Assembly: GCF_036860695.1 (NCBI RefSeq)
Contig: NZ_JAYKGJ010000004.1
Coordinates: forward strand, 62,001-126,000
Source of the DNA: Rosettibacter firmus
Lineage (GTDB): Bacteria; Bacteroidota; Ignavibacteria; Ignavibacteriales; Melioribacteraceae
Direction of reading: 5' to 3'
Length of the DNA: 64,000 nt
Shown piece after piece: positions 39,233 to 47,028 of the stretch; position 1 is the stretch's first letter; the number at the start of each line of letters is the position of its first letter. The position numbers and the translations under genes were made by a program. The notes under the pieces are model-generated. The model ran no database searches, was not told where the DNA came from, and saw nothing but the letters and a program-made list of their open reading frames with translations.

Positions 39233-40692
39233 AAGTATCAATCATTACAGAAGGTTTTGAAAATACCGGTTATGGACATATTACTCGTTGTATTTCTCTT
39301 TATCAGGCTTTCATGGATAGAAATATCTATCCAGCTCTATATATAAATGGAGACGAAAAATCAAAATCGTTTTTGAGTAATGTTAATTACGAATTAATTG
39401 ACTGGCTTACTCATCCTGCACAACTAATAAAAAAAATCATTAATAGTGATATTGTGATTATTGATTCATATAACGCTGGCAAAGAGTTTTATGAAAACAT
39501 TTCAAGATTTACAAAAATATTATTGATGATCGATGATTTCATTAGAATTGATTATCCACCGGGCATAGTATTAAATGGAAGTATAAATGCAGAGCTATTA
39601 CCATATCCTAAAAAATCTAATATAGAATATTTATTAGGTACAAAATATATTCCAATAAGAAAAGCTTTCTGGGAAATCACCAATAGAAAATATAAAAGTG
39701 AACTTGAATCGATTTTAATTACTTTTGGAGGACAGGATATAAGAAATCTAACAATCCCGGTTTTAAATGCAATTACAGATTATAATCCCGAATTAAAAAT
39801 AAGTGTTGTTTTTGGGAATAAAGATGGAAACAAATATTCAGAATTAAAAAGTAAATATCCAAATGCAGAATTTTATTATTCAATTAATGAATATGAAATG
39901 AAAGAATTAATGATTAATTGTGATTTAGCTATATCTGCTGCCGGTCAAACTTTATATGAATTAGCTGCTACAGGTACACCAACTATTGCTATTGCTGTTG
40001 CTGAAAATCAAAAGAATAATATAAACGAATGGCACAAAGCTGGTTTTATACTTGAGCCTATTTTTTATAATGATATAAATTGCATTAAAAAAATAATTGA
40101 ACAACTGAATAAATTAAAATCAATAAGATTGAGAAAGAAACTTGGTAACAATGGAAAAATAAAAGTTGATGGTAAAGGAAGTAAAAAAGTTGTAAACCAT
40201 TTAATCGAAAAGTATTGTGAAGAAGAAGGATTCTATTTAAGAAAAGCTATTGATATAGATTCCGAACCTGTCTTTAATTTATCAAACGATCCAGCTGTAC
40301 GACAACAATCTATAAACAAAAATCCAATAACATGGGAAGAACATTTACAATGGTTTAATAGCAGAATTAATGACAAAAATTATTTATTTCTACTTGCATT
40401 TGATAAAGATGATAAATTTATTGGTCAAATTAGATTTCAGATCGAAGAGGAATCGGCAATAGTAAGTATAAGCATCACAAAAGAATTCAGAGGTAAAGGA
40501 TTATCAAAAAAAATTATAAAAGCAGCATGCTCAAAACTTTTCAACGAACGTAATATAAAACTTATTGTTGCTTATATATTACCTGATAATCATGCATCAA
40601 TAAATGGATTTAAATCTGCAGGATTTACACAAATTGGAGAAGAAAATATTAATGATGAAAAATATTTAAAATTTGTTTTAAAGAGAGATTAA
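39229..40692 (+). CDS. pseG: PseG-PseH fusion: UDP-sugar hydrolase with GNAT acetyltransferase
   Basis: A 487-residue fusion. Residues 1 to about 330 form a PseG GT-B-like hydrolase, with TEGFENTGYGHITRCISLYQA at the start (the G-x-G-H-I-x-R motif), and ITFGGQDIRNLT and SAAGQTLYELAATGTP. This half removes UDP from the 2,4-diacetamido sugar. Residues about 335-487 form a GNAT domain with FYLRKAIDIDSEPVF, ISITKEFRGKGLSKKI (acetyl-CoA loop R-G-K-G) and NHASINGFKSAGF; it fits the N4-acetyltransferase step done elsewhere by separate PseH. The frame is continuous with no stop or start between halves. It overlaps pseC by ATGA and ends one base before pseI. Confidence 0.92.
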   Translation: MKVSIITEGFENTGYGHITRCISLYQAFMDRNIYPALYINGDEKSKSFLSNVNYELIDWLTHPAQLIKKIINSDIVIIDSYNAGKEFYENISRFTKILLMIDDFIRIDYPPGIVLNGSINAELLPYPKKSNIEYLLGTKYIPIRKAFWEITNRKYKSELESILITFGGQDIRNLTIPVLNAITDYNPELKISVVFGNKDGNKYSELKSKYPNAEFYYSINEYEMKELMINCDLAISAAGQTLYELAATGTPTIAIAVAENQKNNINEWHKAGFILEPIFYNDINCIKKIIEQLNKLKSIRLRKKLGNNGKIKVDGKGSKKVVNHLIEKYCEEEGFYLRKAIDIDSEPVFNLSNDPAVRQQSINKNPITWEEHLQWFNSRINDKNYLFLLAFDKDDKFIGQIRFQIEEESAIVSISITKEFRGKGLSKKIIKAACSKLFNERNIKLIVAYILPDNHASINGFKSAGFTQIGEENINDEKYLKFVLKRD

Positions 40693-40693
40693 A

Positions 40694-41728
40694 ATGCAAA
40701 TAGGAAAAATTAATCTAAATGAAAAAGTATTTATTATTGCCGAACTCTCTGCAAACCACAATCAAAAATTTGAAATAGCAGTTGAATCAATTAAAGCAAT
40801 CAAAGATTGTGGAGCTGATGCTGTAAAACTTCAAACTTATACACCAGATACAATTACCATTGATTGTAACAATGAGTATTTTCAAATAAAGCAGGGAACA
40901 ATCTGGGATGGTATTACACTTTATGAACTTTATAAAAAAGCTTATACACCATGGGAGTGGCAACCAAAATTAAAAGAAGTTGCTGAAGATTTAGGATTAA
41001 TATTTTTTTCAACTCCATTCGATAAATCTGCTGTTGATTTTCTTGAGGAATTAAATGTACCATGTTATAAGATTGCTTCTTTCGAAATTGTAGATATCCC
41101 ATTAATTGAATACGTTGCTTCCAAAGGAAAACCAGTTATCATTTCTACTGGTATTGCCACAGAGAATGAGATTCAAGAAGCAGTTGATGCATGTAAAAAA
41201 ATGAATAATAATCAAATTGCACTATTAAAATGCACATCCGAATATCCAACACCAATTGAAGATTCTAATCTTAACACTATAACATTATTAAAAGAAAAAT
41301 TTCAAACTATAGTTGGATTATCTGATCATACACAGGGAATAATAGCTCCAGTAACATCAATTGCATTAGGTGCAAGAATTATAGAAAAACATTTTATACT
41401 TGATAGAAATTTAGGTGGACCAGATGCTTCTTTTTCATTAGAGACACATGAATTTAAACAAATGGTTGAACAGATTCGACTTGCTGAAAAAGCACTTGGA
41501 AAAGCTACTCTTGAACTTTCAGATAAACTTATAAAAAGCAGAACATTTGCTCGCTCTTTGTTTGCTGTAAAAGATATAAATGCTGGAGAGTTATTTACAG
41601 AAGATAATATTAAATCGATACGACCAGCATATGGTTTGCCTCCAAAGTATCTAAAAGATATAATTGGAAAAAAAGCAAAAGTAAATATTAAAAAAGGGAC
41701 TCCTTTAAACTGGGATTTAATAGAATAA
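40694..41728 (+). CDS. pseI: Pseudaminic acid synthase
   Basis: A 344-residue NeuB-family enzyme that condenses phosphoenolpyruvate with the trideoxy sugar to give pseudaminic acid. The barrel shows FIIAELSANHNQ, ADAVKLQTYTPDT, FFSTPFDKSAVDFLE, YKIASFEI, ISTGIATENEI and GLSDHTQG, all typical. The antifreeze-like SAF domain occupies about residues 285-344 (RSLFAVKDINAGELFTEDN). The choice of PseI over sialic or legionaminic acid synthase rests on length, sequence style and the pse neighbours. Two bases separate it from the nucleotidyltransferase gene. Confidence 0.93.
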   Translation: MQIGKINLNEKVFIIAELSANHNQKFEIAVESIKAIKDCGADAVKLQTYTPDTITIDCNNEYFQIKQGTIWDGITLYELYKKAYTPWEWQPKLKEVAEDLGLIFFSTPFDKSAVDFLEELNVPCYKIASFEIVDIPLIEYVASKGKPVIISTGIATENEIQEAVDACKKMNNNQIALLKCTSEYPTPIEDSNLNTITLLKEKFQTIVGLSDHTQGIIAPVTSIALGARIIEKHFILDRNLGGPDASFSLETHEFKQMVEQIRLAEKALGKATLELSDKLIKSRTFARSLFAVKDINAGELFTEDNIKSIRPAYGLPPKYLKDIIGKKAKVNIKKGTPLNWDLIE

Positions 41729-41730
41729 AA

Positions 41731-42024
41731 ATGAGATTAAAAAAAGAACATATAGACATTATAAAAAAATTAACTCAAGAGATATTTGGCTACGATGCAA
41801 AAGTTTACCTCTTTGGTTCTCGAGTAGACGACAAAAAAAGAGGTGGTGATATAGATTTATATATTGAAACTAATATTAAAGATAACATACTCGAAAAAAA
41901 ATTAAAACTTATTGGTGAATTACATAAACATCTTGGCGAACAAAAAATTGATATTGTTATTAATAACTTTAGAGACGAAAAATTTATTTACTCAATTGCT
42001 AAAAATGAAGGGATTCTTCTATGA
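41731..42024 (+). CDS. MNT-type minimal nucleotidyltransferase
   Basis: A 97-residue DNA polymerase beta-like nucleotidyltransferase. The motif LFGSRVDDKKRGGDIDLYIE contains the G-S and D-x-D metal site. A third acid lies in KIDIVI. In HEPN-MNT pairs such proteins act as antitoxins that AMPylate or oppose a HEPN RNase; that role is known for the family, not shown here. Its stop overlaps the start of a shortened partner frame by ATGA (42021-42024). Lying between pseI and the cytidylyltransferase gene, it should be transcribed with the pse operon. Confidence 0.85.
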   Translation: MRLKKEHIDIIKKLTQEIFGYDAKVYLFGSRVDDKKRGGDIDLYIETNIKDNILEKKLKLIGELHKHLGEQKIDIVINNFRDEKFIYSIAKNEGILL

Positions 42025-42110
42025 GCAAAGAAAAATTAATTCTTTCATCCATAGTTAAGGAATGCCTGATACATCAGAAAAGAATGAATTATGCATATAA
42101 TAAACTCTAA
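42021..42110 (+). pseudogene. Truncated HEPN-type partner of the nucleotidyltransferase
   Basis: ATG at 42021 overlaps the previous stop and opens a 29-codon frame ending in TAA at 42108. The peptide starts MSKEKLILSSIVKECLIHQK and continues to YAYNKL, resembling the N-terminus of HEPN-type nucleotidyltransferase partners (about 130-150 residues). Only 58 bases remain before the next gene, so most of the partner has been deleted; no shifted frame rescues it. The family match is from memory. Confidence 0.6.
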
Positions 42111-42168
42111 ATCCTTTGCCAAGTAACTGTTTTAATTATCTAATAACCAAAGGAATATTAATTAAAGA

Positions 42169-42927
42169 ATGAATAGTCATTTCAATAACATTACTGCAAT
42201 AATTCAAGCAAGAGTTGGTTCAACAAGATTACCAAATAAAATATTCAAAGAAGTTTGTGGAAAGCCTATCTTATGGCATGTAGTAAATAGAGTATCAAAA
42301 TCAAAAATCATAAATAATATAATAGTTGCAACAACTAATCTTAAAGATGATGATGTTACAGAAAATTTCTGCAAGGAGAATAATATTTTATATCATAGAG
42401 GCAGTTCCGAGGATGTTTTATCAAGATATTATGAAGCAGCACAAAAATTTAATGGAGATTTAATTTTAAGAATTACATCTGATTGCCCATTAATTGATCC
42501 TAAAATAATTGACAAAATGCTCGCGGAATTTTTAATCTTATACGAAAAAGAAAAATTAGACTACATGAGTAATTCTATTGTTCGAACATTTCCAAGAGGA
42601 TTAGATACTGAAATATTTCCTTTAAGTGTTTTAGAGAAAGTACATTTTGAAGCAAAAGAAAAATATGAAAGAGAACACGTAACGCCATATATTTATCAGC
42701 ATCCCGAAATATTCAAAATAAAAAATTACGCTAATGAGATTGATTATTCATATTATCGATGGACACTTGATACAGCAGAAGATTTAGAATTGATTAAAAT
42801 AATTTATGAATCTTTATACAACAAAAAAGAAATCTTTTTATTTGATGATATATTAAAATTATTTAATGAAAGACCTGAATTAATAGAGATAAATAGAAAT
42901 GTAAAGCAAAAACAACTTGGTGAATAA
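42169..42927 (+). CDS. SpsF-like cytidylyltransferase, probable CMP-pseudaminic acid synthetase
   Basis: A 252-residue nucleotidyltransferase of the SpsF/CMP-sugar type: AIIQARVGSTRLPNKIF (the R-x-G-S-x-R-L-P-x-K motif), KPILWHVVNRVSKSK and ILRITSDCPLIDP, with the metal-binding Asp. Pse pathways need a CMP-transferase (PseF) after PseI; no other candidate is in the operon, so this enzyme most likely does that step. It is shorter and more SpsF-like than the classical PseF, hence no symbol. It is the last gene of the operon, ending one base before the convergent prfA. Confidence 0.8.
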   Translation: MNSHFNNITAIIQARVGSTRLPNKIFKEVCGKPILWHVVNRVSKSKIINNIIVATTNLKDDDVTENFCKENNILYHRGSSEDVLSRYYEAAQKFNGDLILRITSDCPLIDPKIIDKMLAEFLILYEKEKLDYMSNSIVRTFPRGLDTEIFPLSVLEKVHFEAKEKYEREHVTPYIYQHPEIFKIKNYANEIDYSYYRWTLDTAEDLELIKIIYESLYNKKEIFLFDDILKLFNERPELIEINRNVKQKQLGE

Positions 42928-42928
42928 A

Positions 42929-44008
42929 TTATGCTTCTTTGAGTTTTTCGGTTTTATCTGCAATCTTTAAGTGTTCAATTAATTCATCAAGTTCACCTTC
43001 CATAATGCTATCGAGATTATAAAGAGTTAATCCAATACGATGGTCTGTTACTCTATTTTGTGGAAAATTATAAGTACGAATTTTATCGCTTCTATCACCT
43101 TTGCGTACCATTGATTTTCTTTGAGCAGCAATTTCATTCATCTGTTCAGTCATTTTTAAATCATAAAGTCTGGCTTTCAATACTTTCATTGCTTTCTGTC
43201 TATTCTTCAATTGCGAACGTTCATCCTGACATTGTACTACAATTCCAGTTGGAATATGAGTTATTCTTATTGCAGTTTCTACTTTATTAACATTCTGTCC
43301 TCCCGCACCACCACTTCTATAAACATCAATTCGTAAATCATTAGGATCAATATCAATTTCGATGTCTTCAACTTCTGGCAATACAACAACCGAAGCAGCG
43401 GAAGTATGGATTCTACCACTTGCTTCTGTAACTGGAACTCGTTGAACTCTGTGTACGCCACTTTCATATTTCATATCACCATAAACACTTTCACCTGATA
43501 AAGAAAAAACAACTTCTTTTATACCGCCCAATCCCGTATCATTTAAATCAATTAATTCTTTTTTCCATCCTCTTTTCTCTGCATACCTCGAATACATTCG
43601 ATATAAATCTGCTGCAAATAAACTTGCTTCTTCGCCACCAGTACCTGCTCTTATTTCAATGATTACATTTTTATCATCATCGGGATCTTTTGGGATTAAC
43701 AGCATTTTAATTTTTTCTTCGAGTTCAGCTAACTTTTTATATAAATCTTTTAACTCTATTTCTGCTAATTCTACCAGTTCTTTATCATCAGAAGTATTAA
43801 TTATTTCCTGATTCCCTGAAATGTTTTTCATTACTTCTTCATATTCATTATAAGCTTTTACAATTTCTTCGAGTTCACGTCTCTCTTTGCTCAAAGAAAT
43901 CATACGAGATTGGTCGGATATAATATTCGGGTCTGAAAGTTGTTGGTTAATCTCGCTGTACTTTTCTTTAATCGATTTTAGTTTTTCGTATAATTCCATA
44001 TAACTCAA
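42929..44008 (-). CDS. prfA: Peptide chain release factor 1
   Basis: A 359-residue class I release factor. The stop-codon-reading P-x-T motif is in [19 protein letters not shown], and the peptidyl-hydrolysis GGQ motif is in [16 protein letters not shown] rather than S-P-F marks RF1 (UAA/UAG) not RF2. The N-terminal domain is intact and the length is normal. No frameshift is present, as expected for RF1. It sits apart from the adjacent operons and converges with the pse operon. Confidence 0.96.
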   Translation of the reverse strand: MSYMELYEKLKSIKEKYSEINQQLSDPNIISDQSRMISLSKERRELEEIVKAYNEYEEVMKNISGNQEIINTSDDKELVELAEIELKDLYKKLAELEEKIKMLLIPKDPDDDKNVIIEIRAGTGGEEASLFAADLYRMYSRYAEKRGWKKELIDLNDTGLGGIKEVVFSLSGESVYGDMKYESGVHRVQRVPVTEASGRIHTSAASVVVLPEVEDIEIDIDPNDLRIDVYRSGGAGGQNVNKVETAIRITHIPTGIVVQCQDERSQLKNRQKAMKVLKARLYDLKMTEQMNEIAAQRKSMVRKGDRSDKIRTYNFPQNRVTDHRIGLTLYNLDSIMEGELDELIEHLKIADKTEKLKEA

Positions 44009-44057
44009 AATATTTTATGCAAATATACAAAAAGTTTAGATGGCTTAAATTATTAAT

Positions 44058-44699
44058 TTATGTGAGTTCATTTTTATCAATTTTTTTCTTCCTGATAGGA
44101 AGAACTGCAATTTCTTTTCGCATATTAAAGTAGTCCTGATAAGGCTTTAATTTTTCAACACTTTCTTCAGAAGTATCACACAATAAATCAAGAGCATCAT
44201 CTAAATTAAGAAGCACTGGCATACGATTATGAAAAGGTTCTATAAATTTATTTGATGTAGTTGTAATAATTGATACCGAAAGATTATCTTCTTTATCTTT
44301 ATAAATTATTCCTGGAACAAAAAAATATTCTTCGTTATAGATATAAATTCTGTGTTGCACTTTTTTCCCCTGCACTTCTATCCATTCATAAAAACTTGTC
44401 ATAGGAACCAGACATCGATTATTCATAAATAAATCGTTCCAGAATTTTTTTTCTTTAATGGTTTCCATTCTTGAATTTACAATTGTTGGTTTATCTTTTG
44501 AAAATTTAATTCCCCAATTTATTAAGCTTATCTGAAGTTTATTTTCTTTTTTATAAATACAAAGAATTTTATCGTTCGGTCTAATATTTTCTTTTTTAAA
44601 TGTTTCCACAAGAGAAGAAGCATCTACATCATATTTTTTTTCGAGTATTTTCTGTATTAAGATTGATGCTTCAACTTTTGATTCAAATCCATAACACAT
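44058..44699 (-). CDS. SRAP domain protein (YedK/HMCES-like, abasic-site crosslinking)
   Basis: A 213-residue SRAP protein. I place the start at 44699, where AGGAAA precedes the ATG, because this makes Cys residue 2 (M-C-Y-G-F), the catalytic Cys that crosslinks to abasic sites; a longer frame to 44741 would bury it. Other landmarks are NRCLVPMTSFYEW, with the catalytic Asn/Glu region, and PFHNRMPVLL with the active His. Members protect single-stranded DNA abasic sites during replication. It is downstream of the GT2 and miaA genes on the same strand, 26 bases after the GT2 stop. Confidence 0.9.
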   Translation of the reverse strand: MCYGFESKVEASILIQKILEKKYDVDASSLVETFKKENIRPNDKILCIYKKENKLQISLINWGIKFSKDKPTIVNSRMETIKEKKFWNDLFMNNRCLVPMTSFYEWIEVQGKKVQHRIYIYNEEYFFVPGIIYKDKEDNLSVSIITTTSNKFIEPFHNRMPVLLNLDDALDLLCDTSEESVEKLKPYQDYFNMRKEIAVLPIRKKKIDKNELT

Positions 44700-44725
44700 A
44701 ATTATTTCCTGAATAAATTTTGATT

Positions 44726-46072
44726 TTATAATTGTCGGCAAATATCACGCAGGCAATATAAATATTTAAGTTGAGTATTTACATCGGGTATTAATTCATT
44801 TCTGTTAATTTCAAAATGATAATTCATCATCTTCAATAAATCATCAACTGCATCAAACATATTAACAGGTGGAAAATCTGTATCACGCAGATAATGAATT
44901 AATTTCATTGTTCTAAATGCATCAAACCAGTATAATTTTTGTTTTTGTATCTGTTCATCATTTTTAGAATTAGATAAAATATTTTCCCACGCTGTTTCAA
45001 AAGAATTTAGTTCAAGGAATTCTCTTAATCTAAAATGAATTTTCTCCGATTCTGTAAGATAATATTGAGCATCTTTTATTGTCTTATTATGAAAAATTAA
45101 AAGCCATTGTTTAAGAATATTAAAGCATTCAGGATTATAGAGTTTGTATTCATTTTTTTCATTTAAATATTTACTTATACTTTTGCCTGTCCCAAAAGGA
45201 ACTCTCCACGAACTTCTACTCGAAGGAAAAACAGTTGTTGAATTTATATGATTTATAGTTGTTATCTTTGCAAGTTTTTCAAGGAAATAAAAATCTTCAC
45301 CTGCTTTTCGTTTATTCATTCCACCAGCTTTACAATAAGTTTCTGTGTCACATACTATTGTTGATCCTATTGAATGATATGCATAATGAGAATTAGAATA
45401 TTTCAATCCCAGAACATAGTATCTCAAGAATATTTCATAATTAATTATTGCTAATTTTTCTCCTTCACTGTCGGGAAGTAAATGTTCATAATAAACTACT
45501 GCTGCATTAACATTTTTTTGATTGAATGCTTCTACAATTTTATTCAAATAATTTTTTGCTATTAAACAATCAGCATCGAGTGAGATTAAAATATTTTTCT
45601 TTGGATTATTGTAATCAAATATTCTTAATGCTAAATCCATTCCGATTTTTCTTGCCAATCCCACTCCAGCATCTTTATCAGGTAGTTCATATCCTTTTGA
45701 AGAAGCGTCGACAAATCCAATATTTATTTTATTATCATAAATCTTATATGCCAGTTCACTTTGCAAATTTTTATTGATAATACTTCTCAATAATTCTATT
45801 GTATTTTTATTTTCGTTAATAATTTCTGTATTGCAGGATTCAGGATTGTTAATCACAAACAAAAATAATGTTTCGTCAAAATAATCTGATTCATTTTCTG
45901 AAATTGAATTCAGAAGCTTAAGAATATTTTCATACTCTTTAATTGCAGGGATTACAACGATGTTTTTAAATCTTTTGTTACTATTACATTCAATTTCCCA
46001 GTGATCAATAAAATATTTTTTCAAATATGATAATACATAAGAAGGTAAATTTTCAGAAGTTATTTTATTCAT
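44726..46072 (-). CDS. GT2-like glycosyltransferase encoded with miaA
   Basis: A 448-residue soluble protein. The first half is a GT-A/GT2-like domain: NIVVIPAIKEYENILKLLNS, then LISLDADCLIAKNYL with a D-x-D-like site, and AAVVYYEHLLPDSEGE. Residues 220-270 include a GGMNKRKAGEDFYFLEKL segment, the acceptor-side E-D motif of GT2. The C-terminal 150 residues are helical and unassigned. Its ATG overlaps the miaA stop by ATGA, so it is translationally coupled to a tRNA-modification enzyme. Substrate unknown. Confidence 0.8.
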   Translation of the reverse strand: MNKITSENLPSYVLSYLKKYFIDHWEIECNSNKRFKNIVVIPAIKEYENILKLLNSISENESDYFDETLFLFVINNPESCNTEIINENKNTIELLRSIINKNLQSELAYKIYDNKINIGFVDASSKGYELPDKDAGVGLARKIGMDLALRIFDYNNPKKNILISLDADCLIAKNYLNKIVEAFNQKNVNAAVVYYEHLLPDSEGEKLAIINYEIFLRYYVLGLKYSNSHYAYHSIGSTIVCDTETYCKAGGMNKRKAGEDFYFLEKLAKITTINHINSTTVFPSSRSSWRVPFGTGKSISKYLNEKNEYKLYNPECFNILKQWLLIFHNKTIKDAQYYLTESEKIHFRLREFLELNSFETAWENILSNSKNDEQIQKQKLYWFDAFRTMKLIHYLRDTDFPPVNMFDAVDDLLKMMNYHFEINRNELIPDVNTQLKYLYCLRDICRQL

Positions 46073-46983
46073 GCGAAGTAATTATCTTCAATAATTTTTT
46101 TAGCTGCATCAAAATCTGCTTCTTCAAGCCAGTGAATTTTAATTCCCTCTCTCTCCATTTTTCTGAACCAGGTCATCTGTCTTTTTGCAAATTGTTGAAT
46201 TGCACTGTTTAATTTCTGAAACATATCATTATAATTAAGCTCACATTTTAGATACATACCAATATATTTATATTCAAGACCAAAAAATTCTAATTTGTCG
46301 AATGTAATTCCTTCTGCAACAAGTTTCTCAACTTCTTCAATCATTCCGTTTTCAAGTCGATATTTCAATCTTTCAGTAATTCTTTCTTTTATTTTTTCTC
46401 TACCTGGATTTATTCCAATTGTTAAGGATCTTATTTCAGGATGTTCATTAAAATTATTTTCTGCTTCGGAAATAATTATTGCTCTTATAATTCTATCTTT
46501 TTCTAACAAATCTGTAGTATTATGTAATTTTGGATTAACTTTTATAAGTCTTTCTCTCAGTTCTTCAATACTTAATTTATCCAGTTCTTCATACTTTTCT
46601 TTTGAGAATTCTACTTTATTTAGTTTATAGCCTTTAAGAATTGAATGAAGATATAATCCTGTTCCGCCTACGAGAAAAGGAATTTTATTTCTTGATGTGA
46701 TATCATTAAAAGCTTTGTAAAAATACTCGTTGAAAAGAAATAAATTAAACTCTTCAGTTGGTTCAACAATGTCTATCAAATAATAAGGAATTTTTTTCCC
46801 ATTGATTATATAATCTTCCAGATCTTTTCCTGTACCAATATTCATTCTTTTATATACTTGACGAGAATCTGCTGAAATTATTTCGCCATCAAAATGATTT
46901 GCCAATAATGCAGCAAGTTTTGTTTTACCAACAGCAGTAGGACCAAGAATAGTAATCAAATTATAAGACATAAAATTCATCAA
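46069..46983 (-). CDS. miaA: tRNA dimethylallyltransferase
   Basis: A 304-residue MiaA that transfers the dimethylallyl group to N6 of A37 in tRNAs reading UNN codons. Landmarks are ILGPTAVGKTKLA (P-loop), SADSRQVYKRMNIGTGK, PYYLIDIVEP, PFLVGGTGLYL and AIQQFAKRQMTWFRK. Length and order are normal. Several Met codons lie at the start (residues 1, 2 and 5) with no clear ribosome site to choose between them. It heads the miaA, GT2 and SRAP gene string. Confidence 0.95.
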   Translation of the reverse strand: MMNFMSYNLITILGPTAVGKTKLAALLANHFDGEIISADSRQVYKRMNIGTGKDLEDYIINGKKIPYYLIDIVEPTEEFNLFLFNEYFYKAFNDITSRNKIPFLVGGTGLYLHSILKGYKLNKVEFSKEKYEELDKLSIEELRERLIKVNPKLHNTTDLLEKDRIIRAIIISEAENNFNEHPEIRSLTIGINPGREKIKERITERLKYRLENGMIEEVEKLVAEGITFDKLEFFGLEYKYIGMYLKCELNYNDMFQKLNSAIQQFAKRQMTWFRKMEREGIKIHWLEEADFDAAKKIIEDNYFA

Positions 46984-47028
46984 ATTTTATAATACAGAAC
47001 ACATCTATCAATCACAAAATTTTATCTA

